A stretch of 64,000 nt of DNA, from NCBI GenBank assembly GCA_965644315.1, contig CBFFRQ010000081.1, positions 124,001 through 188,000 of the forward strand, given 5' to 3'. Shown piece after piece: positions 1-9,169 of this stretch. The notes beneath the pieces were generated by a model, which worked only from the letters and a program-made list of their open reading frames with translations, did no database searches and was not told the DNA's origin. Positions within the stretch are counted from its first letter, which is position 1, and the number at the start of each line of letters is the position of its first letter. The DNA is from Caecitellus pseudoparvulus (taxonomy: Eukaryota; Bigyra: Bicosoecida). The translations under genes and the position numbers were made by a program.

Positions 1-216
1 CCCCTCGGCGCGGAGGACTGAACAAGGAGGTGCAGGACCAAGTGGCACAGCTGGAGGCACGGTGCAATTCACGCCCATGTCCTGCACTGCTTCCAGGTTG
101 CCTCACCGAGCAGCCCCTCCATTGTGCTTGTGCAAAGGATGGAGGAGGCAGGGTGAGTCGGTCGATTTCCGCACTGCGCGAAGTGGACGCCAAGTGGAGA
201 GCAGGGCCGGCGCGTC
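1..216. other. upstream region of the ZIP gene, no supported gene
   Basis: No convincing coding sequence is visible here. GTGAGT at 153-158 and AG at 203-204 could bound a 52-nt 5'UTR intron ahead of the ATG at 217. The recurrent motif GATTTCCGCA lies inside it at 164-173. The intron is inferred from the splice-like bases only. Confidence 0.35.
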
Positions 217-1531
217 ATGGGGCCAGTCCTGCAAGCGCTGCTCGCGACGACATTTACGTACCTGCTCACGGCAGTGGGTGCGAGTCTGGTCTTTTGCGTT
301 GACACTCTGGGCAATGACCACCAGACCAGCGTGGTCATGGGCGTTGCGGCTGGCATGATGCTTGCAGCAGTGAACGAGCTGCTGACGTCCATGGCAGAAG
401 AGAGTGCCCCCATGGGCATGTGGTCGTGGCTGCCCCTGGCGGTGGGCTTTGCCGTCGCGTGTGCCATGATGCGTGGCATGGACTGGTGCTTGCAGCAATC
501 GGTGGCGCCTGTGTCTGGGCCCACAGCTGCGCTGCAAGGGCACCGGCCAGCGCGATCCAGATCAGGATCCCACAGCGGACATATGGAACTTACGGTAAGT
601 GCTGGCACGTCCCTTGTTTCCATGCAAGGCGCCCTGGAGTGTGCAAGCAACGCGTGTGACCGTCCCGATTTCCGCACAGGCTCCACTCGCTGCAAGCCCC
701 GCCTCGCATGGCCTGAAACAAGCAGCACCCCAGGCAAGTGGCCCAGGGGGTCAAGCATCGGCCATCCTTGCCGCATCAGGGTACCACACAGCCTCCAGCT
801 CGCCAAGTCGACCCACCGGGCATGAGGTGGTGGTGGCCATGGCCAGGGGCAGCGGCGCAACGCCACCTCAGCGATCCCGCACTGGTTCCAGCGCGTCAGC
901 CGACGGCCTGTTGCTGGGAGCAGGTGGAGAGGAGGGTGTACGCATGCTGGGCAGCTCGGGACCCGTGGCTGGCACCGGCTCCACCGCCGAGGCAGGCGAA
1001 GGGAGCGTGGAGCCGGTGGCGGAGCCCACGCCCGAGGCTCTGCGCAAGGCCCAGTTGCTGGTGTTCGCGCTGGCTGTGCAGCACATCCCTGAGGCCCTGG
1101 CGTGCGGCGTGGCGTTCGCAGCGGTGACGCCCGCCGCAGACAAGGACGGCGACGGCGCCACGCTGGGCTCTGCGCTGTCCCTCACCCTGGCCATTGGCCT
1201 GCAAGACATCCCCGAGGGCATGATGGCCGCCTTTGTCCTGCGGAATCTGGGGTGGAGTCGCTGGAAGGCGTTCGCGTACGGGCAGTTGACGGGCCTGGTG
1301 CAGCCGCTGGCGGGGATGGTGGGCGCGGCAGCAGTGCTGGCGGTGCAGAGCGCGCTGCCATACGCGCTGGCCTTTGCCTCAGCGGCCATGCTGTTCGTAG
1401 TGGTGAAGGACATGGTGCCAGATGTCCTGGAAGGCACCAGCGACCGCGGCTTCCTGACACTGGTCATGATGGGGGCCTTTGTGTTCATGGCAGCGGTCAG
1501 CACACTCATTGACCAGGTGGACTTCCTGTAG
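217..1531 (+). CDS. ZIP-family metal transporter, SLC39A11/gufA-like
   Basis: Exons 217-594 and 680-1531 (409 aa) flank a phase-0 intron of 85 nt (GTAAGT to GCACAG). The N-terminus, LLATTFTYLLTAVGASLVF, resembles the first helix of ZIP11 proteins. After a long Gly/Ser/Ala-rich loop the C-terminal half has the ZIP core: QHIPEALACG (helix 4), LQDIPEGMMAAF (helix 5), then YGQLTGLVQPLAGMVGA and LPYALAFASAAMLFVVVKD, all characteristic of the ZIP11/gufA subfamily. ZIP proteins move Zn2+ or other divalent metals into the cytosol; the exact membrane is unknown. In helix 4 the usual His-Asn pair reads Gln-His, so the metal ligands may be rearranged. The start is the first in-frame ATG and fits the family N-terminus. 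Family assignment is firm, substrate inferred. Confidence 0.88.
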
Positions 1532-1917
1532 CAGAGCCTTCATTGTGCATGGATGGGGGACTGCGTGTCGTGCGAATTCACGGTGTTTAGCAGTGCAGCC
1601 GGGACGCCAGGCATAGCACGACTGGAAGGCTGCTGAGCGCGGAGGATTGACCCCTCCTGTCGCTCCTCCAATCTGAAGACACCAAAGTGAGAACTGACCT
1701 GCCGTTTGAATTAATGCATGTGGCATCAGGCGTGCTTCGTGGTGCAGTAACCGGTCACTTGTTTCCGGCTGGCACCGTTGCGGGTAAATTCAGCAGGATT
1801 GTGCACGTCAATTTCCGCACACTTCCTACTCTGCACCAATTTCCACCCTGCCGCGATCTACCACGAACCCTCGTCCGCGCCCCTACGCATGTGCGTGGTT
1901 TTACCTTTGTCGTAGTC
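1532..1917. other. intergenic, 386 bp
   Basis: The reading frame of the next gene is open upstream of its ATG to a GTG at 1687, but the composition does not look coding. The recurrent motif CAATTTCCGCA is at 1809-1819, about 100 bp before the ATG at 1918. No RNA gene or repeat is apparent. Confidence 0.4.
1809..1819 (+). other. recurrent motif CAATTTCCGCA
   Basis: One of six exact copies of this 11-mer (others: 3720-3730 -, 6823-6833 -, 16246-16256 +, 26676-26686 +, 35707-35717 -). Shorter matches lie at 164-173 +, 668-676 +, 27823-27830 - and 33684-33694 -. Here it is about 100 bp upstream of an ATG. Function unknown. Confidence 0.6.
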
Positions 1918-2787
1918 ATGGCCATCTCCGCTCAGCCCGCCAAAGCTGGCCGCACCAGGGCCGGGGTGGCCGCGACCTCCGAGCCGTCAGCTCAGCCAAG
2001 ACCCTGTGCACAGCACACCGCTGCTGTGAGCCGGGGCGTCCTTCGGGGCCTGCGCTTGCTGCTCGTGGCATGCGTGTGCCTGTTTGTGGCGCTGGTGGCC
2101 GACACACACGAGCTGCTCAGTGCGCCGCTGCTCCGCCGACTTGAAGCGTGGCTTGGCAAGCAGCAGACGCTGCAAGTGGAGCACAGCAACCCAGCCTGGG
2201 CGCAGGCTGGCCCTGCCCTGCCCGCCATGGCAGCCGTGCACGACAAGGTCTTGCAGCACTGTGCCGTGCAGCACGTGCCAGCTGGCGCGGTGCCAGCACT
2301 GTGGCTGCGTGTGCACGGCCAGCGGACCTGGGCGCTTGGCGTTCTGCCGCCTGTCGTCGCAGATGCCCTCGCCAACGGCATGACCACCCCCGACGCCGCC
2401 ATCCTTGCCCTGCCCGCCAACGCACACAAGCTGCCTCTTGTATTGCACGAGGCACGGCCCGGCCTGACGCAGACCTTGACGTTGCTGCGTGGCGGCGGCG
2501 TGCAGGTGGTGCGGGACGGAACAGACTTGGTGACTCTGGGCGGAGCAGGGGCTTCCGTGGGGGTGCCGAATCAAGAACAAGTGTTCCTGTCGACAGGCCC
2601 ATCCCCTGCCCTGCTGCTGGCCGTGGCTCGCACTGCAGACATGCAGCACTGGCCTGCTTCTGCCCTGAACCACGTGTTGTTGTTGGCTGAGTGGCTGCGT
2701 GACGAAACGCATCTGCCGGAGTATGCCCAGACGGTGCCCGCGTGGGGGTGCCGCGCACGTAGCGGTGCCTTTCCCGACGGGCTGTAA
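1918..2787 (+). CDS. unknown single-pass membrane protein
   Basis: A 289-residue product starting at ATG 1918. A hydrophobic segment near residues 45-65 (LRLLLVACVCLFVALVAD) would make a signal anchor. The rest is a soluble, Ala/Leu/Val-rich domain with little low complexity, so it looks like a folded luminal or extracellular domain. No family is recognised. The frame is open for 231 nt upstream, so a longer N-terminus cannot be excluded. The stop codon lies only 8 bp from the stop of the convergent UCH gene. Confidence 0.6.
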   Translation: MAISAQPAKAGRTRAGVAATSEPSAQPRPCAQHTAAVSRGVLRGLRLLLVACVCLFVALVADTHELLSAPLLRRLEAWLGKQQTLQVEHSNPAWAQAGPALPAMAAVHDKVLQHCAVQHVPAGAVPALWLRVHGQRTWALGVLPPVVADALANGMTTPDAAILALPANAHKLPLVLHEARPGLTQTLTLLRGGGVQVVRDGTDLVTLGGAGASVGVPNQEQVFLSTGPSPALLLAVARTADMQHWPASALNHVLLLAEWLRDETHLPEYAQTVPAWGCRARSGAFPDGL

Positions 2788-2795
2788 GCGCCGCC

Positions 2796-3710
2796 TCAGC
2801 CTTCGTCTGTGGCGTGCACCAGTGCCAGAGCACTGACAGCAAACGCGGGCAGTGGGTTTGCCGGGTGGGGCTTGCGTGAGCTGGCACACTGCACGGCGGC
2901 CTGCACCGCCCAGTGCGGCCCGTCCACTGCTGTGCATGTGTGTCGCAGAGGGGTGGGCACGTCGCCGTCCAGCTCCAGGAGGCCCCCAGCGGCCAGGCCT
3001 GGTGTCGGGAGGTACGTCACTAAGTGGTGCCCTTCCGGACAACTGGCGATGGAGCTGCCGTCACTGCCAGGGCCGCCCTCGGCAGCTTGCACAGCGGCGG
3101 CGTGCAAACTGGCCAACTCGGCGTCACGCTCGAGGGCCACTCCTGCTGCCGCCCATGCCTCCTGCCTGTGCTTGGCTGCAAAGCGGCCGAGCCAGCTGGT
3201 CGCGGGCGCTGACGGCAAGCCCGTGCAGTTCAGCAATGCATGCAGCAGCGCCAGGGTTCCACAAGCGTTGCCGATGACCTGCTGGGCGTGCCAGATGGTT
3301 GGCGTGCGTGGCCGCCCCTCTGAAGCATTCGTGACCAGACATGTGCCCACAGAGGCTGCCGAGTCTGCGCTGTCGTCACAAATCCAGGGCTCGCCTGTGG
3401 AGGTGCTGCCGTCAGGAACTGCGACTATCACTGCGGCAGCGGGGCTGGGCAACAGCTGGGTGCATGCTGGCCCAGTGCCCAGCACTTCCTCCCAGCGCCA
3501 GCCAGCAGATGCTAGAGCGCCGTCCGCCATACGAGACATGAGTGTGTTGAAGACCGTCGCAGAGCACTCCAGCTCTTCCCACACCAGGCCAAGCTCCCCG
3601 ATGGCGCCAATGGCACACTTTTGTCCCTCACTCAGCGTCCGGCTTTGCTTCTCCACAGCTCGTGCGGCAGCACCCTGCTGCCCATGCTCTGGGGGCTCCG
3701 CAGAAGCCAT
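2796..3710 (-). CDS. ubiquitin C-terminal hydrolase, UCHL3-like (peptidase C12)
   Basis: A single exon from ATG at 3710, 304 aa. The UCH active site is plain: QVIGNACGTLALLHA holds the oxyanion Gln144 and nucleophile Cys150. Later, HHLVTYL and LLELDG supply the general base His229 and Asp248, in the spacing and context seen in UCHL1/UCHL3. The N-terminal ECSATVFNTLMSRM matches the family's opening 'LESNPEVFN' element. Enzymes of this family cleave small adducts from the C-terminus of ubiquitin or NEDD8 in the cytosol. The protein is longer than the usual ~230 aa because of Ala/Gly/Ser-rich inserts between the N-terminal element and the catalytic Cys. The motif CAATTTCCGCA (minus strand, 3720-3730) ends about ten bases before the ATG. 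The upstream in-frame extension to 3779 has no UCH similarity. Confidence 0.9.
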   Translation of the reverse strand: MASAEPPEHGQQGAAARAVEKQSRTLSEGQKCAIGAIGELGLVWEELECSATVFNTLMSRMADGALASAGWRWEEVLGTGPACTQLLPSPAAAVIVAVPDGSTSTGEPWICDDSADSAASVGTCLVTNASEGRPRTPTIWHAQQVIGNACGTLALLHALLNCTGLPSAPATSWLGRFAAKHRQEAWAAAGVALERDAELASLHAAAVQAAEGGPGSDGSSIASCPEGHHLVTYLPTPGLAAGGLLELDGDVPTPLRHTCTAVDGPHWAVQAAVQCASSRKPHPANPLPAFAVSALALVHATDEG

Positions 3711-3946
3711 GCAGCTTGATGCGGAAATTGCTCCTGCCCGCAACGCAATGCTCGGCCTCCTGCAAAACCAGCACGACACCCGCGTCTTGGACTAGATGCA
3801 TTGCAGTTCACAGCGTGATTCGCTTACTCCACTTCCGTGCAGTTTTGGGGAATCTGACCGCGTTGTGCCACACAAGGTCGCAGGGACACCAGCAGCGCAC
3901 CTTCTTTGCCCCGGCCCAGTCGCCTACCCCGGGACGAGACGCCGTC

Positions 3947-6320
3947 ATGAAGCTGCACAGTTTCGTTCTTCTGGTCTGCCTGTTGTCCGTGGCGTGGGGC
4001 ATGGAGGTGCCGGCGCACCAGCTCCGTAAAACGGTGCGTGCGCTGGGCCGAAGCGAGCCTCCGCACTGCGCCGCGTGCTCACGAACGCCTGCTGCCACGG
4101 TGCCCGGCACAGTTCAAGGGCGCTGTCGGGGTGATGAACTTGGAGGGGCAACTGTACGCGTCCATTCAGGACCTCGGCGCGGAGGTGGGCTCCGTGCTGA
4201 AGCTGAACGCCAGTGCCGTGTGGGTGACGGTGCGGGCTTCGGCCGTGACGAGCCTGTGCAACCCAGGCGCTGTGCTGCTGAACGCCACCGGCACCATCAG
4301 CGTGTCGCCTGAGCTAATGGGGGACATCCAGCAAGTGTGTGCCCTGACTTGTGACGACGTGGATGGCTTCGCAGACAGGCAGGCGTGCCGCCTGGCGCTG
4401 GGGCGTCGCAGCGTCGGCGACATCATGCGAGACGTGATCGGGGGCGGTTTCCAGTGCGAGGACCTGACGACTCCAACGTACGATTTCCCGCTGCTGGACA
4501 AGGTTGTGGAGATTCCTGCCCTGCGGCAGGCCCTGGGGGCCGCCTCTGCCTTTGACCCCACCGTGCTGCGCCTGGGCGTGTCAGATTTCCTGCTGGCCAC
4601 ACCTGAGCCGGTGCTGCAGGTGATTGGGCGGGTGCTGCGCTTCACTGGCACTGACCTGTCGGCATACGTGAAGAACTTCAGGGTCATGTCCACCGGCGTG
4701 CAGATGGACCTGTGGTCGGACATTGACGTCCTGAACACCCGTAGGTCCCGTGTGTGCGACACGTGGGCGGACCTCATGGAAACACGCCTGTTTCTGACAG
4801 TCACTGTGGGCAAACTCCTGGACAAGCTGGGCCTGGACGAGCTGAAGACGTGCCCTGTGGGCCTGGTGGTGTCCCTCGTCGAGCGCGCGCTGGACGCCCT
4901 GAATAGTCGCAGGCAGCGCGAGCTGGGCGTGGACGCCAGCGGGGTGGTGCAGGAGGGTCCGCCTAGCCTGCCGCACGGCATGACCGGCTCAGGCGCCCTG
5001 CTGCACGGGACTCCGCAGCAACTCCTGGCTGCTCTGGAGGGCGGCCTGTCTTGCTCTGCACCCACCTGCCTCGCCTCTGCCGCCCGCCTGGCGTTGAACC
5101 GTGCATTCGCTCTTGTGACGCCGGAGGGGCGAGCTGCCACATCGGCAGCCCTGAAGCAGCTGCGTGCCGAGGCGCAGGAACAGGTGGGGACTGTGCATGA
5201 GGGCGAGGGGCGTGGGCTGCAGGGCGTGCAGCACTTTGCCCTGCTGAACATCAGCAGCAACCTCGTGAACGTGGTGCGGGGCATTCTCGGCCCACGGTCG
5301 AAGTGGCCCACCTTCCTGTCCTTCGACTACCCCGCAACCGGCCTGGGTGTCATCACAGTGGGGCGCCCGGGGCCCACATGCGACATGCTGGCACGCGAGA
5401 TGCAGCTGCGCGTGAGTGGCGCCACGCTGGCCCAGTTGGCGGGGCAGGAACGGCAGCTCGCGGCGGCACTGGCTAGGTGGGTGGTGGCCAAGTGGGGCAT
5501 GGGCATGCCGGGCCTCATGGCCACTCAGTTCCGTGACATTGTCCTGCAGGCGGCAGACGCGCCGTCTGGGCAGCGCTCCCGGCGACTGCAAGGCGCCGAC
5601 CACGTGCTGGTCACATTCAACACCCTGTCTGGGTCAGGCGTGTCGTCTGGCAGGCTGAACGCGGAGCTGCAGGCAGGCGCTCGTAGCGGCGACATGTCGC
5701 TGGCTGTCTCGCCCACCCTCACGCTCACTGTGCACGGCGGCGAAGGCGACACGCAGTGCGACGAGGAAGGCGCCGCGGCCGTCACGTGCGACGACCCCCG
5801 CGCCGCGCAGGACGCCATGGTCGGCGTCGTGGAGGTAGTAGGTAATGACGGCAAGAACGAAGGCACTGCGGAGGTGGATGGCACGGGCGGTGCCTTGCCA
5901 GGAGCAGGCAACGCAGCAGACACGAACACGAACACGAGCAGCTCGCCTTCTGCCGCTGCCACTGCAGGGTGGGCGGTGGCGGGTGTCGCACTGGCCGTCC
6001 TGCTCGCTGCAGTGGTGTTCCTGGCCCTGGCTGTGGCTGGCCAGCTGCCTCCGGGCCTGACGCCGGCGTGGATCAAGCCGCGTGGAGCGGCAGCACGCCG
6101 CATCGGCCGCATCCGCCAGGCCAACGAGGCCCAGGGCCCAGCGTGTGACGTGGTGGGCATCACGGTGCCACCCGTGGTCGGACGAGGTTCTCGCTCTGGT
6201 TCGCGCTCCGCCCGGCGAGGCAGCACCAGCAGCCGCAAAGGCAGCGTGGGGCGGAACCCGCTTGTGGCCAAGATCGCGCGCTCCGGTTCACGCGGCGGCG
6301 GGTCGGCCGCCGCTCAGTGA
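3947..6320 (+). CDS. large type I membrane protein of unknown function
   Basis: Exons 3947-4033 and 4113-6320 (764 aa) are joined across a 79-nt phase-0 intron (GTGCGT to GCACAG). Exon 1 encodes a signal peptide (MKLHSFVLLVCLLSVAWG). The ectodomain of about 630 residues has Cys pairs and a few N-glycosylation sequons (LNASAVW, LNATGT, LNISSN). A Thr/Asn/Ser-rich stalk leads to a transmembrane helix (AGWAVAGVALAVLLAAVVFLAL, about residues 643-665). The ~100-residue tail is Arg/Ser-rich and contains RNPLVAK, a motif shared with the surface proteins at 36-63 kb. No ectodomain family is recognised. Without the intron the first exon would be lost, and the signal peptide supports the splice. Confidence 0.78.
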
Positions 6321-6547
6321 AGCGGCGCTGTGCACAGCTAAGTTTGGCTATTTGTACGATTCTTACTCCTCCCGGCGCGGTGGGCGTGGCCAGGGCGCGA
6401 GACCGCCTTGTGCGCCCAAATGCATGCGCTGGCTATGGCATCGCATTCCGCCCGCGAAGCCACAATTGGCCTGCATCCGCCAAGACCCACCACGGCCTGG
6501 CCTGTCTTCGCGGCGGGCGCATCGTCCTAAGCAAGCTGTCGGCTGGC

Positions 6548-9139
6548 ATGGACTGGATTGTGGGCGCCTGGACAAGTGCCCTGTGGGCTGCAGACTCGGC
6601 ATGGCAGGTGGTGGCGGGCCCTGTGACGCTGGCAGCGACGGGCACAGCAGTCTTGCTGGCCTGTGCAGCCCTGCTGCTCACTGGGCTGGTGGTGTGGTTG
6701 TGGGCCCTGCACAACTCGCTCAAGGCCAAGGGAGCTGGACCACACCCTGTGCTCTTCACGGACGCAAAGCCAGTGCCGACGGCGCTCAGCTTCCCGGTGC
6801 TGGAGGGGCGCGGAGCGGCCCCTGCGGAAATTGAAGCCGCACTGTACATGCCTGCAACCGCCATCGCAGCCCGCATCCGGGAGCAGCGATGGACGTCGCG
6901 TGCAGTCGTGCGAGTCTTCATGCAGCAGCTGGTGCGCGTGGATGCTGTGGCCAATGCTGTGGTTCACGAGCGGTTCGCCGGCGCCGCATGGGAAGCAGCG
7001 CTGGCTGACGCGTGTGTGGCAGTGGGGCGCTTCCCTCCCCACGGCATGGCCTCGGCGGGTGAACTGCTGGAGAGCCTGCTGGAGGGGCTGCCCCTTCCCC
7101 GAGACGTGGCGGGGCTGCCCTGGCTGGAGGCCCACTTTGCAGTGCTGCCGAGTGCGCGGGCCATGACTGCAGCGGTGCGGCAGCTGTCAGACACACATGC
7201 GTCGCAGGGTTTTCCGTGGGTGGAGGGCGCGCCGCCACTCTGGGGCGTGCCCTGCAGCCTGAAGGAGTGTTTTGCCGCCAAGGACATGCCTGGCTGCGGC
7301 ACGGCTGGGCTGCTGTCCCGGTGGGGGAATGCCTCGTCGCGCGACGCGCCTGTCGTGCACCGCATGCGAGCTGCCGGGCTGGTCGCGTTGTGCAACACCA
7401 ACACCAGCGAGCTGTGCATGTGGTACGAGAGCTCCAACCGCCTGCACGGCCGCACGAACAACGTGTACCACGCGGGGCGCATGGTGGGGGGCAGTTCTGG
7501 AGGGGAGGGTGCTGTGTTGGCGGGGGCAGGTGCCGCTGTTGGGCTTGGTTCGGATGTGGGCGGCAGCATCCGCCTGCCGGCGCACTTCAGCGGTGTGTGG
7601 GGCCACAAGCCCACAGGGGGCCTTGTGCCCAACCTCGCGCAGTACCCGTGTCTGGAGTCACCCATCCTGTGCACTGGGCCCATGACGCGGCACGCGGCGG
7701 ATTTGTGGCCGCTGCTGCAGATCCTCGCCGGCGCGCCATGTGGCCGCGTGCGTGTGGACGAGGCGGGGCGACCAGTCAGCGCAGTGCTGGAGGAGGATCT
7801 GAATCCCCTCATGGGAGACCCAGCTGGGCTGCATGTGGCGTCGCCACACCACACCGTGTTGGGCGGGGATGGCGGGTGGTTTCTGCCGGCGGCAGTGCCT
7901 GGGCCGCAGCAAGGCTTCATGCGGAACGACCCATCACACGGTGTGGCGCACCACATTGCCAAAGTGTACGCCGGGGAAGACACAGGCGGTCAGCTGGACA
8001 GCAAGGGGCGCCCCACACTGCGCGGTGTGGACCTGACTTCCGCCGTGTCGAACCTGCTCGCGCGTTCGGGCAGCCACGCAGAGCCGCCCAAGGCTGCTGC
8101 AAGTGAAAGGGTCGCACAACTGGCGGGTAAGGAGCATTGGAACGCCTGCCATCCCGGCATTGGGTCGCTGGCTGGCCTGCACGCTGCACTTGCGCGCAAG
8201 GTGCGGGTATTTGCGCCGTCCATGAAAGAGCTGGAACACCCGTTCGGGCTGACCAGTGCGACGGAACCACATGTGGCAGAAGCATGCTCCGCCTTGGCTG
8301 AGCAGGTGGCTGGGGCTCTGGAGACGACCGTGCAGCACTTCCCCATGCCAGACATGCCATCGGCATTCGACTTGTGGAGCGCGCTGCTGGCAGCCGAGGG
8401 CGGACTGCTGTTCACGCAGCTCATGGGGGACACGCCTCACTACCAGCCTGTGGGGGTGCGGAACTTGCTGCAGCAGCTGTGGAACACGGCGCACTTTGAC
8501 TGGGCCCACGCCCACGATGCGCCTGACCAGCGTGTGCACCCTCGCGCCCTGCCAACACAGCCTGACCAGCCCACGACCCGAGCACAGGCCATTCAACTGG
8601 GCAGGGCAGGGGCGTCCAGTGGCTCAGCCAGCCCACCCCCTGAGCTGCAGCGACATGGGGAGGGAGACACGCCCACGGAGCGCATCGCGGGACACCCAGC
8701 CCCTTTCACATTGCCAGGTATCGGCCTTGCCCTCATCGAGACCATCCCGCGTACACTCATGCCCAGCGCCGTGGAGCGCTTCAAACAGCGGGGCTTGCGC
8801 CTGCGCCAAGACCTCACCCGTGCCCTGGGCACCAACGGCGTCCTGATCCTCCCGACACAGCCCACGACTGCGCCTGCGCACAGTGTCGCGCTGTGGCGCA
8901 TCCACAACGCAGGGTACACCATGCTCTTCAACGCGACACTGAACCCCGTCACTGTCGTGCCTGCCGGTCTGGACGGTGACGGCCTCCCAGCTGGTGTGCA
9001 GGTGGTGGGAGCAATGGGGTCGGACGCCCTCACTGTTTCAGTGGGCGTGCTGGCAGAAGCACTGGGCACACGGTTTGGCTGGACACCGCCCACCTTGCTC
9101 ACATCCGCCGCGCCACACCCTGCCCTTGCCGCGAAATGA
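6548..9139 (+). CDS. amidase-signature hydrolase, fatty-acid amide hydrolase-like
   Basis: A single exon of 863 aa from ATG 6548. A hydrophobic N-terminal segment (about residues 22-53) predicts membrane anchoring. The amidase signature follows: GVPCSLKE gives catalytic Lys239, MVGGSSGGEG gives the cis-Ser316, and DVGGSIRLPA gives nucleophile Ser340. The 24-residue spacing between the two serines equals that in mammalian FAAH. A helical anchor plus this triad points to an ER or endomembrane fatty-acid amide hydrolase that cleaves acyl amides. The protein is roughly 300 residues longer than FAAH or FAAH2, with insertions both before the Lys and in the C-terminal half. The frame is open to a GTG at 6317, but that extension lacks coding character. 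Its stop is 30 bp from that of the convergent calpain gene. Confidence 0.88.
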   Translation: MDWIVGAWTSALWAADSAWQVVAGPVTLAATGTAVLLACAALLLTGLVVWLWALHNSLKAKGAGPHPVLFTDAKPVPTALSFPVLEGRGAAPAEIEAALYMPATAIAARIREQRWTSRAVVRVFMQQLVRVDAVANAVVHERFAGAAWEAALADACVAVGRFPPHGMASAGELLESLLEGLPLPRDVAGLPWLEAHFAVLPSARAMTAAVRQLSDTHASQGFPWVEGAPPLWGVPCSLKECFAAKDMPGCGTAGLLSRWGNASSRDAPVVHRMRAAGLVALCNTNTSELCMWYESSNRLHGRTNNVYHAGRMVGGSSGGEGAVLAGAGAAVGLGSDVGGSIRLPAHFSGVWGHKPTGGLVPNLAQYPCLESPILCTGPMTRHAADLWPLLQILAGAPCGRVRVDEAGRPVSAVLEEDLNPLMGDPAGLHVASPHHTVLGGDGGWFLPAAVPGPQQGFMRNDPSHGVAHHIAKVYAGEDTGGQLDSKGRPTLRGVDLTSAVSNLLARSGSHAEPPKAAASERVAQLAGKEHWNACHPGIGSLAGLHAALARKVRVFAPSMKELEHPFGLTSATEPHVAEACSALAEQVAGALETTVQHFPMPDMPSAFDLWSALLAAEGGLLFTQLMGDTPHYQPVGVRNLLQQLWNTAHFDWAHAHDAPDQRVHPRALPTQPDQPTTRAQAIQLGRAGASSGSASPPPELQRHGEGDTPTERIAGHPAPFTLPGIGLALIETIPRTLMPSAVERFKQRGLRLRQDLTRALGTNGVLILPTQPTTAPAHSVALWRIHNAGYTMLFNATLNPVTVVPAGLDGDGLPAGVQVVGAMGSDALTVSVGVLAEALGTRFGWTPPTLLTSAAPHPALAAK

Positions 9140-9169
9140 ATTCAATCAAGTGGCAAAGTTGGGGGTGCA

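Noticed and set aside
69-866. A 265-codon minus-strand frame opposite the ZIP gene
   Set aside because: It is the shadow of the ZIP exon 1 and intron; the plus strand has clear family similarity.
1-1660. A similar GCGCGGAGGAYTGA string at 8-21 and near 1637-1650
   Set aside because: Only 14 bases, two copies, no clear boundary; probably chance in GC-rich DNA.
4166-5311. A 381-codon minus-strand frame opposite the 3947 gene
   Set aside because: Arg/Ser/Thr-rich antisense translation of a GC-rich coding exon, with no protein-like features.
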